A stretch of DNA of 64,000 nucleotides from Pseudomonadales bacterium (GTDB lineage Bacteria; Pseudomonadota; Gammaproteobacteria; Pseudomonadales; Halieaceae). The DNA is taken from contig JACKNO010000006.1 in the NCBI GenBank assembly GCA_024234815.1, positions 62,001 to 126,000 on the forward strand, given 5' to 3'. Position numbers and translations under genes: made by a program. Position 1 is the stretch's first letter; the number at the start of each line of letters is the position of its first letter. The notes under the pieces are model-generated. The model ran no database searches. It saw nothing but the letters and a program-made list of their open reading frames with translations, and was not told the DNA's origin. Below, piece by piece: positions 1 through 8,745 of the stretch.

Positions 1-178
1 CCCGCTACACCATACCTGTGCCAACCTGAATGCATCCAATCCAACCCTGTCGCTGAGACTAAAAATCTATTGTTATGCTATTCCCACACTATTTCAGAAC
101 AATACGGGTGGCAAGCACATTCCGTGATTCGAAAAGTGAGAGGGATAGCCGCTGCAATTCGGCGAGCAGTCCCGGCCC

Positions 179-1375
179 TCAACTGCCCAGATGCTCTCGC
201 CAGTGAGCCTGCACGCTGCGCGCAATGAAGAACAGGCACAACATCAACAGCACCGCGACCGCGTAGGGACTCTCGATATGCAGCCGGGCAAAGATTACGC
301 CAGTGACAAGGGTGCCCAGCACCCGACCCAGGGTACCCGCCGAGGAATAGACACCCAGCACCAGACCGCGCTCGGTGGGGCCGGCGCACTGCGAAACCAG
401 GCTCTGCATTGAGGTCAGCACCAGCGCGGCCGATGCGGCCTGCAGGGCGAGGGCCGCCATGGCTCCGTAATAGCTGCTGTTTTCGCCGGCGATCACGGTA
501 CCCACCATCGCCAGGCTGAAGCCCAGGGCCCCTAACTGGAACAGGCGGTGCTCGCCGTAAGCCCGGGTGAGCGGCCCGATCAGCCCGCCCTGCACCATCG
601 ACAACACGATACCGCTCACCAGCAGCAATGGCATCAGGTCGCGGGGACCCAGGGCGATGCCGGTGTCGCGCACCCACAGCGGGTAGATCGATTCCACCAG
701 CCCCGCCCCGGTGTTGAATACCAGCACGCCTACCAGGAAATGAGGAATAAGGGGGCGGCCCCAGAGCTCGCGCAATGCCTGCAAACGCCCCACATGGGGC
801 TCGTTGCGCAAGGCCTCCCGCTGCGCCGGGTCCAGGCTTTCGGGCAACAGGAATATGATGGCGAGCAGGGCCGCGCCGCTCAGGCTCGCCGACAACATCG
901 CGGGCAGAAACAGGTTGGCTGTCGCAAAGTCGTCACCCGCCAGGTAACTGCCCAGGGCCGGCCCGATCACGAAACCCAGGCCGAAGGCGGCGCCGATCAG
1001 TCCCATACCCCTGGCGCGATTCTCAATGGAAGTAGTGTCCGTGATATACGCCTGGGCGGCGGCGATGTTGCCCGCCATCAGGCCCGCCAGGAGGCGCGAC
1101 AGGGCCACCACCCACAACGCCTCGGCAAAACCCAGCAACAGGTAGCCGGCAATGGCGCCAACCATGCTGAGCATGAGGATGGGACGACGCCCGTAGTAGT
1201 CGCTCAACCTGCCCAGCACCGGTGTGGCGACCAACATGCCGACGGCGTACAGCGCCATACAGAAGGTCGCCAACTCCGGGCCACCACCCAGTTGCACCAC
1301 GTAGTAGGCCAGGATCGGCACCATGACGCCAAACCCCACGAGGTCCAGCACGATAACCAGGAAAACAATCAGCAT
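179..1375 (-). CDS. MFS transporter
   Basis: Major facilitator permease of 398 residues with about twelve hydrophobic helices, inner membrane. The loop after helix 2 carries the MFS signature GRLSDYYGRR (residues 55-64), and the protein starts directly with a hydrophobic helix. It is the last gene of a minus-strand series and lies 53 bp after the racemase-fold gene. That position suggests it moves a small acid handled by the series, but the substrate cannot be read from the sequence. TetA/DHA1-like drug exporters are the main alternative. Confidence 0.85.
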   Translation of the reverse strand: MLIVFLVIVLDLVGFGVMVPILAYYVVQLGGGPELATFCMALYAVGMLVATPVLGRLSDYYGRRPILMLSMVGAIAGYLLLGFAEALWVVALSRLLAGLMAGNIAAAQAYITDTTSIENRARGMGLIGAAFGLGFVIGPALGSYLAGDDFATANLFLPAMLSASLSGAALLAIIFLLPESLDPAQREALRNEPHVGRLQALRELWGRPLIPHFLVGVLVFNTGAGLVESIYPLWVRDTGIALGPRDLMPLLLVSGIVLSMVQGGLIGPLTRAYGEHRLFQLGALGFSLAMVGTVIAGENSSYYGAMAALALQAASAALVLTSMQSLVSQCAGPTERGLVLGVYSSAGTLGRVLGTLVTGVIFARLHIESPYAVAVLLMLCLFFIARSVQAHWREHLGS

Positions 1376-1428
1376 TCAGCGGCCTCAGGGTAAAAACGGG
1401 CGGTCGCGCGGTCGCGCCGCCGCGAAGA

Positions 1429-2265
1429 TCAGTGCTCTTCGAACAAGCGGCCCAGATGGTCGTACTGGTCGCGAATGCCGCAACTGCGCAGCGCGTGCCA
1501 CACCGTGGCGATATTGATCGGGAGCACAGGCTTGGCAAGCCATTTCTCCACCACCGGAAAAAAGTCGGCGGTGGAGAGGTTGGTGCCTACCTGGATGATC
1601 GCGTCGATGTCGTCACCGTCCACCTGGCGCACCACGTCCATAACCTTCTGGTCAGGTAACAGGGCTATGGCGTCGTGGGCGTTTTCGCAGCGCAGGCCCA
1701 CGACATGCTTGACGTTATAGCCCGAGTCCTCGAAGAACAGGCGCACGTTCTTGTCACCAATGGGCTGGTAAGGCGTAATGACCGCGATATTCTTGCCGGT
1801 GTTGCCCGCTATTCCCAGCGCCTCCAGCGCGGCAATCACCGCGTTGGCGCCGGTGGTGAGACCGGTGTCGCTCCCCACCGCTTCCTGGATGCGATCGACA
1901 AACCCGTCGTTACCCTTGATGCCGCCCCAGAAGGTCTCCGCCGACATACCCATCATCACGTGGTCCGGCTTGCAGGTCATAAGGCTGGCGATGGAGGCGC
2001 CGATGGTCTGGCGCAGCATGTCCAGGAATTTCATGAAGTTTTCATCATCGCTGAGGTCGGCATGCTCGATCATGAAACGGCTGAAATGCCAGGTGACCCC
2101 ACGTGGAATAATCCGCTGGCAATCATACTCAACGGCGGTATTGGTGGAGGGTATGATCACCCCCAACTTGGCCCGGTGGCCGACATAGTTGTCGAGGTGT
2201 CCGTCCGTGCGCTGGTCCCGCTCCCTGGTCCTGGAAAGGTCCAGGGCCTTGTCTGGCATATTCAT
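1429..2265 (-). CDS. Asp/Glu racemase-fold protein, maleate isomerase-like but lacking both catalytic Cys
   Basis: 278 residues of the superfamily that holds maleate cis-trans isomerase (NicE) and arylmalonate decarboxylase. The family start motif VIIPSTNTAVEYD (36-48) and the C-terminal PINIATVWHALR (249-260) are clear. The two turns that normally carry the catalytic cysteines read GMSAE (106-110) and GTNLST (227-232), so both cysteines appear to be missing; the remaining ones (49, 98, 193, 262) lie elsewhere. An AAGGAG site precedes the ATG. FAD monooxygenase, amidase and hydrolase-like genes upstream recall a nicotinate nicCDEF set, but cysteine-based isomerisation is unlikely. A decarboxylase- or lyase-type reaction on an unsaturated diacid is my inference. 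Confidence 0.75.
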   Translation of the reverse strand: MNMPDKALDLSRTRERDQRTDGHLDNYVGHRAKLGVIIPSTNTAVEYDCQRIIPRGVTWHFSRFMIEHADLSDDENFMKFLDMLRQTIGASIASLMTCKPDHVMMGMSAETFWGGIKGNDGFVDRIQEAVGSDTGLTTGANAVIAALEALGIAGNTGKNIAVITPYQPIGDKNVRLFFEDSGYNVKHVVGLRCENAHDAIALLPDQKVMDVVRQVDGDDIDAIIQVGTNLSTADFFPVVEKWLAKPVLPINIATVWHALRSCGIRDQYDHLGRLFEEH

Positions 2266-2303
2266 GTCTAGTCTCCTTGGGTATCGCTATCGATCATTCG
2301 GTT

Positions 2304-3536
2304 TCAGGCCTGGGCCTCGCTGTCCCTGACGCAGTTGATCATCGCCCGTTCCAGCAAAAAGGCTTTGGCCTTTTGTGGGTCGGCCGCTGTCGCCATCAAC
2401 ATCGCCTGGCGCTCGATCTGCTCCTGCGGATCCCGCGCCTCCATCAGCTTCTTGTTGGCGATGGTGTGCTCCTGCACAAAGCGCACGGCGAGGTCGCGGC
2501 GCTGGCGGTTGTAGTGTTCGAACAGGGGAATATGGTCCTCGCCCTCCTGCAGGATGCGCACCAGCTTGGCAGCGAGGTTGTTGGCATCGTGCAGGCCGCC
2601 GTTCATGCCCATACCGCCCAGTGGATTATTGATATGACAGGCGTCCCCCGCCAGCACTACTCGCCCCTGGTAGTAAGTTTCAGCTACCCGCTGGTTGACG
2701 TTGTAGAGCGTGCGGTGGCCTATGTCGTAGTCGCCGTCCTTGCGCCACAGGTGCTGCAAACGCTCCTGGATAAACTCATCCGACAGCAGGCGCTCTTCAT
2801 CGGCCGCCGTCTCCGGCGTGGTTGGAAACAGTACGCGCCAGATCTTTTCGGTGCGCAGGATTACACACCATTCCTCGGGGTCCGAGACATAGTTGACCCA
2901 GGACAGGTCCTCGAACACCTCTTCAAAGGGAAACGATGTACTCACCACCAGAAATTTCTCGTCGTAGGTAAAACCCAGGTAGTCGATACCAGCCTGCTTG
3001 CGCACGACACTGCGAGCACCCTCTGCGCTGACCAGAAAGCGTGTGCGAATGGTCTGCACACCCTCCGGGGAGCGCACTTCCACATCGACGTGATCCGCCG
3101 ACTGGGTAAAGCCTGTCACCTCGTGACTGAAGCGCACATCCGCCGTCGGCAATGTGGCCAGCACATCGCCGACAATACGGGTGAACTCGTACTGCTCCAG
3201 TTGCAGGCGGAAGGGATAGCGGGTGCTGTCCGCAATCAGGCTCATGTCGAAGGTCGCCACGTCGTTACTGCGCCGGTCGCGATACTGGTAACGATCCGCC
3301 TTCAGCCCCCGGGCCAGCATCTTGTCGATGACGCCGTAGCCCAGGTCGGCGATCATCTCCAGGCTCGGGGGATGGAAAGTCGAGGCGCGCAAATCCACCG
3401 GCAACGCGGCTTCTTTTTCCAGCAGCACCACAGGAATGTCGCGCTGGGCCAGGTAGAGCGCCATCAGCGACCCCGCGGGGCCCGCGCCGGCGATAACTAC
3501 CGGGGCGATGTTGTTTGTTTGTCCTTGCTGTGTCAT
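2304..3536 (-). CDS. FAD-dependent aromatic-type monooxygenase
   Basis: Group A flavoprotein hydroxylase of 410 residues (PHBH/NicC type) that would use NAD(P)H and O2 to hydroxylate an aromatic or heteroaromatic ring. Seen are the dinucleotide motif GAGPAG (17-22), an EGARSVVRKQ stretch matching the DG motif, and the FAD ribityl motif RVVLAGDACH near residue 295. The ATG is preferred over the GTG four codons upstream because GGAG lies six bases before it. The gene follows the isochorismatase-fold gene within 15 bp. It resembles 6-hydroxynicotinate 3-monooxygenase in context, but no nicotinate hydroxylase or ring-cleavage gene is present, so a pyrrole-type substrate is an alternative. Confidence 0.85.
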   Translation of the reverse strand: MTQQGQTNNIAPVVIAGAGPAGSLMALYLAQRDIPVVLLEKEAALPVDLRASTFHPPSLEMIADLGYGVIDKMLARGLKADRYQYRDRRSNDVATFDMSLIADSTRYPFRLQLEQYEFTRIVGDVLATLPTADVRFSHEVTGFTQSADHVDVEVRSPEGVQTIRTRFLVSAEGARSVVRKQAGIDYLGFTYDEKFLVVSTSFPFEEVFEDLSWVNYVSDPEEWCVILRTEKIWRVLFPTTPETAADEERLLSDEFIQERLQHLWRKDGDYDIGHRTLYNVNQRVAETYYQGRVVLAGDACHINNPLGGMGMNGGLHDANNLAAKLVRILQEGEDHIPLFEHYNRQRRDLAVRFVQEHTIANKKLMEARDPQEQIERQAMLMATAADPQKAKAFLLERAMINCVRDSEAQA

Positions 3537-3548
3537 TGCCTGCTCCAC

Positions 3549-4151
3549 TTATTTCGTTGCCGCCGCTGGCAGCGCCGCCAGCACTTCCGCCAGGGACATG
3601 ACATCCGCGTACTTGGCGTGCAGGTCAAACAGATTGGCCTCGTGCGCCTCGCTATTGCGATCTCCCACCGCCTCCCGGGGAATGACCACCCGGTAATCAT
3701 ATTGCAGGCCATCCACCGCGGTGGCGCGCACGCAACCGCTGGTTGTCAGCCCTGTAACCACCACGGAATCCACGCCGGCCTCGCGCAGGCGCTGGTCCAG
3801 GTCGGTCTTGTGAAAGGCGCTGGCCCATTGCTTCTCGATCAATTCATCACCTGCCTGGCGCGGCAGTCGCTCGTCCAGTTGCACCCAGTGCGATGTGGGC
3901 GTGAGCAGGTTCAGGGCACTGATACGCTCGCGAAAAACACGCGCCTGGCTGGCGTCGTGGTAGACGACCGTCGTGAAGTAAACGGGAAGCCCGGCGGCGT
4001 GAAACGCCTCCAGCAAACTGGCGTTGGCCGCCACCACCTCGGGACAGGCACAACCAAGGGGACAGGCGGGATCGGTGAAGCCATTGATCATATCCACCAC
4101 AATCAGGGCTGATTTGCCGCCAAGACCGAGACTGTTGCGTTCCAGATCCAT
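3549..4151 (-). CDS. isochorismatase-fold amidohydrolase, maleamate amidase-like
   Basis: Cysteine hydrolase of 200 residues in the isochorismatase/N-carbamoylsarcosine amidase/NicF group. The catalytic triad of the family is in place: Asp20 (ALIVVDMINGF), Lys107 (EKQWASAF) and Cys140 (TTSGCVRAT). These enzymes release ammonia from a terminal amide such as maleamate. The start overlaps the stop of the upstream hydrolase-like gene by one base (TAATG), and the monooxygenase follows at once, so the three are co-translated. A second member of the family lies at 24381. The substrate amide is inferred, not shown. Confidence 0.88.
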   Translation of the reverse strand: MDLERNSLGLGGKSALIVVDMINGFTDPACPLGCACPEVVAANASLLEAFHAAGLPVYFTTVVYHDASQARVFRERISALNLLTPTSHWVQLDERLPRQAGDELIEKQWASAFHKTDLDQRLREAGVDSVVVTGLTTSGCVRATAVDGLQYDYRVVIPREAVGDRNSEAHEANLFDLHAKYADVMSLAEVLAALPAAATK

Positions 4152-5002
4152 TAATTTGACCTCTGTTTGGATGAACTACTGTTGCTCTCGAAAAATTCTC
4201 CGAGCACCGTACCGATCAGTTCGGCCTGGCGCTCGCAGACGTAAGTGCGTTCGCCGCCGGGCAGCGCGACGGTAGAGCCGCGCTGCAAACGCGCGAGGGT
4301 CGGTGCTACCGAACCATGGAGCGGGTCCCTGTCTCCGGCATAGACCAGTACCGGACAGGTGATCGCGCCCAACTGTGTCGCGAAGTCCTGGCGCGCGACG
4401 GCCGCATAGGACGCCTGGTAGGCATCGCCGCAGGCAAAGGCGCTCAGCAACTCGCGCTGCGTCAGCGCCAGCGGAGCTGCCGGATCCTTCTCCCTCAGGC
4501 GACGCCACATGGCGAGCAGGTGCTCTCCGCTCTCGGCCAATTCAAAGGGTGTTGCCAGCTGCGGCAGGCTGCGCTGTTGCGCCTCGTCCAGCAACGTGGG
4601 GCCGGACAGGGCCATGGCGCTCGCGGTGCCGGGGAAGTCGTGCTCCAGTTGTACCGCTATCGCCGCCCCGGTGTGATGGCCAAATACGCCGCAGGGCGCG
4701 ATATCCAGCACAGTGACAAATTCGTGAATAAGCCGGGCGTAGGCCGCGATATCCACACTGTCCGCGCCATCCACACCGCTACCGGGCAGCGGGTCGCTGC
4801 CGCCGAAACCGGGCGTGTCCGGCGCCACCAGGAAATAGCGATCCGCCAGTTGCGCCATGAGCGGCAGGTACATGGCTGATGAACTGGGACTCTGGTGCAG
4901 CAGCAGCAATGCCGGACGAGTACGCTCCCCGGCGCTGCGGTAGTGCACCTGGATGCCCGCCACATCCGCATAGGCGCGGCGCACCGGGAGCGAAGCGCTC
5001 AT
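4151..5002 (-). CDS. alpha/beta-hydrolase-fold protein with a degenerate catalytic triad
   Basis: 283 residues with the alpha/beta-hydrolase fold. The nucleophile elbow reads GHHTG (108-112), so the usual Ser is His110. The family Asp is plausible in AGDRDPLHG, but no His occurs after that point and the expected C-terminal His site reads GGERTYVCE. The start ATG overlaps the stop of the aldehyde dehydrogenase (ATGA); a longer open frame upstream runs through that gene and is not used. By position it corresponds to NicD, N-formylmaleamate deformylase, which has a Ser-His-Asp triad. This protein therefore probably works by another chemistry or binds a ligand without hydrolysis. Confidence 0.75.
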   Translation of the reverse strand: MSASLPVRRAYADVAGIQVHYRSAGERTRPALLLLHQSPSSSAMYLPLMAQLADRYFLVAPDTPGFGGSDPLPGSGVDGADSVDIAAYARLIHEFVTVLDIAPCGVFGHHTGAAIAVQLEHDFPGTASAMALSGPTLLDEAQQRSLPQLATPFELAESGEHLLAMWRRLREKDPAAPLALTQRELLSAFACGDAYQASYAAVARQDFATQLGAITCPVLVYAGDRDPLHGSVAPTLARLQRGSTVALPGGERTYVCERQAELIGTVLGEFFESNSSSSKQRSN

Positions 5003-6453
5003 CCCGCGGGATCTGCCAGTGCCACGCTCACCCACTTGAGCTCGGTAAACTCCTCGGTGCTGTATTTGCCGCCACTGCGACCGACGCCCGACAGCTTGTA
5101 GCCGCCAATGGGCGCAAGCGCATTGCTCTGGAAGGCATGCATACCAATATGCACGCTGCCCGAGCGAATTTCCCGGGCCGCCTTGAAGCCCCACTGGATA
5201 TTGTTTGTAAGCACCGCCGCAGACAGGCCGTAATCACTGTCATTGGCCGCCGCGATAGCCTCTTCCAGGCTGTCGACAGCTACCAGACATGCCAGTGGCC
5301 CGAAACTCTCCTCGCGCCAGACCCCGCCACCGCGATCCGGCTCCAGCAACACCGTGGGCGCAATGGTAAGCCCGTGGTGAATCACTCCTCCGGTGAGCAA
5401 TTGCGCACCGGCTGCCAGCGCCTGCTCGATATGCGCCATGACTTTGTCCACCGCGCGGCGATTGATCAAGGGCCCGTACTGGCTGCGCTCATCGCGCAGA
5501 TCACCCAGGTGGATAGCCTCCGCTTCCGCTTTCAGGGCCGCGGTAAACGCCTCAAAGAGCGGCCGCTCCACCACTATGCGGGAATTGGCCATGCAGATTT
5601 GCCCGGCGTGGGTAAAGATGCCCTGGGCGGCGATGCGCGCCGCCTTCACGGGGTCTGCGTCGCGCAGCACCAGCAGCGCGCTTTTGCCGCCCAGTTCCAG
5701 CTGACAGCGGCGCATGCGTTGCATGGCCTGCATACCTATATTGATGCCGGTGGCGGTGGAGCCGGTGAGGGCAATACAGTCGATATCAGCGTGGGCGGCC
5801 AGCGGCGCGCCGCATTCTGCTCCGAAACCCGTCACCACGTTGACCGCATCGCCTGGGATACCCGCCTCTACCAGCAGGTCGGCAAAAGCCAGCGCGCTGA
5901 GCGGCGTTTCCTCCGAGGGTTTGATCACCACGGCGTTGCCCGCCGCCAACGGAAAGGCGGTCATCTTCACCAGTAGTGAAAGAGGTGCGTTATACGGGGA
6001 GATGATCGCCACCACGCCCAGTGGTTCACGAAACACCATGGACAGGCGCCCGGGATTGTCATTGGGAAAGGTGTCGCCGTACAGGCGCCGCGCCTCGCCC
6101 GCCGCAGTGCGCAGAAGATCTACCGTGTAGGCGATTTCGTTGCGCGCCTTGGTAATGACGCTGCCGCTCTCGTCGATCAGATTGTCGAGAAACCGCGTTT
6201 CGCCCTCGGCGGCCACCAGGTCCGCGGCCCGCAACAGCGCCGCCTCGCGCTCGCGCGGCGCCAGCGCGGACCACTGCAGAAAACCATTGCGCGCGGCACT
6301 TACCGCCAGGTCCACGTCGACGGCATCCGCCCGGGCCACCTGTGCCAGTACCCGCTCATCCTCCGGCGCCAGCACATCGAACAACGCCCCGGAATGCGCC
6401 GGCTGGCGACGTCCGCCGATTATCAAACCCTGTGCCTGCAAACTGCTGTTCAA
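4999..6453 (-). CDS. NAD(P)-dependent aldehyde dehydrogenase
   Basis: Aldehyde dehydrogenase of 484 residues, about the normal family length. The catalytic set is complete: Asn155 in SPYNAP, Lys178 in VVIKPS, Glu253 in LELGGK and Cys287 in GQICMANSR. It oxidises an aldehyde to the acid with NAD(P)+. The start is TTG, supported by a GAAGGTG ribosome site eight bases upstream. It is translationally coupled to the next gene through a 4-bp overlap. Semialdehyde dehydrogenases for benzaldehydes or succinate semialdehyde are close in type; the substrate is not determined by the sequence. Confidence 0.92.
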   Translation of the reverse strand: MNSSLQAQGLIIGGRRQPAHSGALFDVLAPEDERVLAQVARADAVDVDLAVSAARNGFLQWSALAPREREAALLRAADLVAAEGETRFLDNLIDESGSVITKARNEIAYTVDLLRTAAGEARRLYGDTFPNDNPGRLSMVFREPLGVVAIISPYNAPLSLLVKMTAFPLAAGNAVVIKPSEETPLSALAFADLLVEAGIPGDAVNVVTGFGAECGAPLAAHADIDCIALTGSTATGINIGMQAMQRMRRCQLELGGKSALLVLRDADPVKAARIAAQGIFTHAGQICMANSRIVVERPLFEAFTAALKAEAEAIHLGDLRDERSQYGPLINRRAVDKVMAHIEQALAAGAQLLTGGVIHHGLTIAPTVLLEPDRGGGVWREESFGPLACLVAVDSLEEAIAAANDSDYGLSAAVLTNNIQWGFKAAREIRSGSVHIGMHAFQSNALAPIGGYKLSGVGRSGGKYSTEEFTELKWVSVALADPAG

Positions 6454-6536
6454 CGTTTCACCTTCGCTCTCACGCTTTCACTCTCTCGACGTCGCCGCCG
6501 CGGATACAAAGCCCCGCGGTCACGGTAAGCAACGCT

Positions 6537-7811
6537 CTATGAACGGGTGCCAAACTGGGCCTGTTCGCTGCCCTCGATTTCCATCTGCGCCGCCATCAGG
6601 CGGCCGCGCTCTGCCGGGAAAGCCTGCACCAGCCCCATGCACAGGTCGCGCAGGGCGCGCGCCGGTACGCCGTGATTACCGGTGCCGCCCCCAGTGCCAC
6701 AGGCCTTGACGCAGTAGGCACCGAGGTTGAATGCCGCCTCGGCCACCACGCCCTTGCACAGGCGCCAGCGCTTGACCACCTCTTCCTTGGGCAGGATGGG
6801 AGTCTCGCTGCTCTCCAGGTCCACCTGCCGCCGCAGCCACACCGACGCGGTTTCCAGCTCCACCAGCATGTGCCCGATGAGTTCCTGCTGGTAGGGCGCG
6901 GTGCCGACGCACTTCTTGCTGTCGGCGAAGGTCTTGGTGCGCAATTGCCCGATGGTATACCGGTACAGGCTGTGAGCCGCGCCCAGGTAAACGGCAATGC
7001 CCGCGACCTGGTTGCCCACGAAACTGCCGCGGCTCATTTGCATACAGCGGGTGAATGCGCCGGGGATCGCAAGGGAGTTTTCGCTGGCGACAAAGACGTC
7101 CTTCAGAATAATCCCGTGGGTGGCGGTTCCGCGCATGCCGATGGCATCCCAGTGCTCGCGCTCGCTCACGCCCTGCGCATCGCGCTCCACGAAAAATGTG
7201 CACAGGCCGGCGGCGGTGTCATAGCCCTCGAGACTGGCAGTCACCAGGTAGCGGTCGGCCACGCCGGTGGCACAGCCAAAGGACTTCACGCCGTTGAGCA
7301 GATAACCACCCTCAACCTCGCGCGCGGTGGTACTGATCGTAATTGCGGCCTTCTCGGATTTCTCCGACTCACTGGCGAAATTGGCAAGCCACTGGCCGCG
7401 GCTGCCCATGGTGGTGAGCACCTGATCGGCAAAAGCCCGAACCTGGGGCGCTTCTTCCGCCGAGAACAGGCCATCCTCCAGAGCCTCCAGCGCCAGCAGA
7501 CCCCGGGAGGCGGAGCTGCAGTGGAAGAAAAAAGTGAGGGCGGTGGACGGGCAGGCGGTGCCGAGGGCGAAGGTCGCCGCGCACAGGTCGCGCAGCCCGC
7601 CGCCCAGGCCGCCGTACGCTTCCGGCACGATCAGGCCCAGCAAACCCGCGTCGCTCAGGGTCTTGATGTGGGGCACGTGAAATTCTCCCCGGGCATCCAC
7701 TTCCGCGGCTATCTCGCGCAGGGCAGGCAGCACGCTCTCCACCCGTTTGGCCCTGGCGATCTCGGCAGGGGTCATGTCTTCAATCAGTATCTGGCCGGTC
7801 AATCTGTCCAT
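6537..7811 (-). CDS. acyl-CoA dehydrogenase-type flavoprotein
   Basis: 424 residues with the acyl-CoA dehydrogenase fold: N-terminal helical domain with VPEAYGGLGGG (about 62-72), a middle beta domain (WDAIGMRGTATHGI), and a C-terminal helical domain ending in ACGTGGGTGNHGVP. The catalytic-base Glu typical of MCAD-like dehydrogenases is not obvious in the C-terminal region, which reads AFPAERGR. The protein may therefore be a group D flavin monooxygenase of the DszC/SfnC type instead of a true dehydrogenase. It lies between the aldehyde dehydrogenase and the RCCR-like gene on the same strand, with 54-83 bp gaps. Confidence 0.8.
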   Translation of the reverse strand: MDRLTGQILIEDMTPAEIARAKRVESVLPALREIAAEVDARGEFHVPHIKTLSDAGLLGLIVPEAYGGLGGGLRDLCAATFALGTACPSTALTFFFHCSSASRGLLALEALEDGLFSAEEAPQVRAFADQVLTTMGSRGQWLANFASESEKSEKAAITISTTAREVEGGYLLNGVKSFGCATGVADRYLVTASLEGYDTAAGLCTFFVERDAQGVSEREHWDAIGMRGTATHGIILKDVFVASENSLAIPGAFTRCMQMSRGSFVGNQVAGIAVYLGAAHSLYRYTIGQLRTKTFADSKKCVGTAPYQQELIGHMLVELETASVWLRRQVDLESSETPILPKEEVVKRWRLCKGVVAEAAFNLGAYCVKACGTGGGTGNHGVPARALRDLCMGLVQAFPAERGRLMAAQMEIEGSEQAQFGTRS

Positions 7812-7865
7812 TGTTGTATCCTCAGGTGCGAATCCCCGCCGCCGGGAATCCCGATAAAAAGTGCC

Positions 7866-8621
7866 CTACTCATCTTCCCCGATCAGCAGGGCGCGTTGCG
7901 CCGCGACCGCCTCGGCACCGATCATGCTGGTAATACGAGCCCACACGGGATCGACATCCGGGTCAAAAATAATGCGCTTGTTGCGCAAATTGCGCGCCGC
8001 CAGTTCCGCTTCCGAAGTACCTTCAAGCGCCTCTGCCGAAACCCCGTTTTCCAACAGGGAAAACCAGTGGTTCTGGTAGGCTTCCACCGCTGCCTCGATG
8101 CTGGTAAAGGCGGATTCCGAGGCCCGGTTGGCAAGCATCCAGGGCGACATCACCGCGTACTGACGGGGTGACAGGTGCGCCTTGCTAAGCCCTTCTATCG
8201 CGGAACCCGCCTCGAAGGCCCCGGTGAGTGGTCCGAATACCTCGTCCATGTATCGCAGGTGCGAGCCCAGGTCGAGCCGGGGTATGAGATCGAGGTGGAA
8301 AGCGAAATGCTCACCGGCTTTCACCGAGTCCAGGGTAAAATGGGGCACCGCGCTGTTACCGGGGGTGAATGCGAACACCATGTGGGAGTCGAGTTGTATC
8401 GGTTCCACGACGAGGGAACAGGTCACCACCCGGAACAGGGAGCCACCGGTAAACAGCCGCACCGCCCCTACTTCGCCCTGCACCATGGGCAACTGGCTGA
8501 CCAGTGGCAGGTAGGGCCCGCCATTGTCGCCGTGCTGCTCGGTCAGGCCCAGTGTATCGACCAGTCGTCGCAGCGTGGCATCGAATAATTTACCCGGCAG
8601 TGATACCTGATTATCGCCCAT
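7866..8621 (-). CDS. RCCR/bilin-reductase-like protein (copy A)
   Basis: 251 residues. From memory of red chlorophyll catabolite reductase (RCCR) of plants and the ferredoxin-dependent bilin reductases, it shares the core pattern IPRLDL (113-118), RYMD (123-126) and LSPRQYAVMSPWML (150-163), plus a C-terminal basic stretch before a DPDVDP segment. RCCR reduces the ring-opened red chlorophyll catabolite with electrons from ferredoxin. AAGGAG precedes the ATG, and an FNR-like box lies about 60 bp upstream. A second, closer RCCR-like protein is at 14777. No N-terminal targeting signal is visible. A divergent bilin-binding role is possible. Confidence 0.55.
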   Translation of the reverse strand: MGDNQVSLPGKLFDATLRRLVDTLGLTEQHGDNGGPYLPLVSQLPMVQGEVGAVRLFTGGSLFRVVTCSLVVEPIQLDSHMVFAFTPGNSAVPHFTLDSVKAGEHFAFHLDLIPRLDLGSHLRYMDEVFGPLTGAFEAGSAIEGLSKAHLSPRQYAVMSPWMLANRASESAFTSIEAAVEAYQNHWFSLLENGVSAEALEGTSEAELAARNLRNKRIIFDPDVDPVWARITSMIGAEAVAAQRALLIGEDE

Positions 8622-8674
8622 CGTTTACTCCTTTTGTTATGAAGCCAGTCTGCGGCCCACCGCGGTGCGCCACC

Positions 8675-8688
8675 TTGATTTTTCTCAA
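8675..8688. promoter_or_regulatory. FNR-type box upstream of RCCR-like gene A
   Basis: TTGAT-TTTT-CTCAA matches the FNR consensus TTGAT-N4-ATCAA at nine of ten positions. Its centre is about 60 bp before the start codon of the RCCR-like gene, in a 124-bp gap that can hold an internal promoter of the minus-strand series. The FNR-type regulator at 22864 is a candidate binder. Confidence 0.5.
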
Positions 8689-8745
8689 TTTACGCAGGCC
8701 GCCACCGCGAATTATCCCTCGGTCCGGCCAGCCGCTCGCAAGGCG

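Noticed and set aside
2277..4112. Long open frame on the plus strand opposite the FAD monooxygenase
   Set aside because: It is antisense to clear family genes, rich in His/Gln/Arg of the mirror-frame type, and has no family text.
1429..5002. A complete nicotinate degradation (nic) cluster
   Set aside because: The order recalls nicCDEF, but nicAB hydroxylase and nicX ring-cleavage genes are absent, the NicE-like protein lacks both cysteines and the NicD-like protein lacks the triad.
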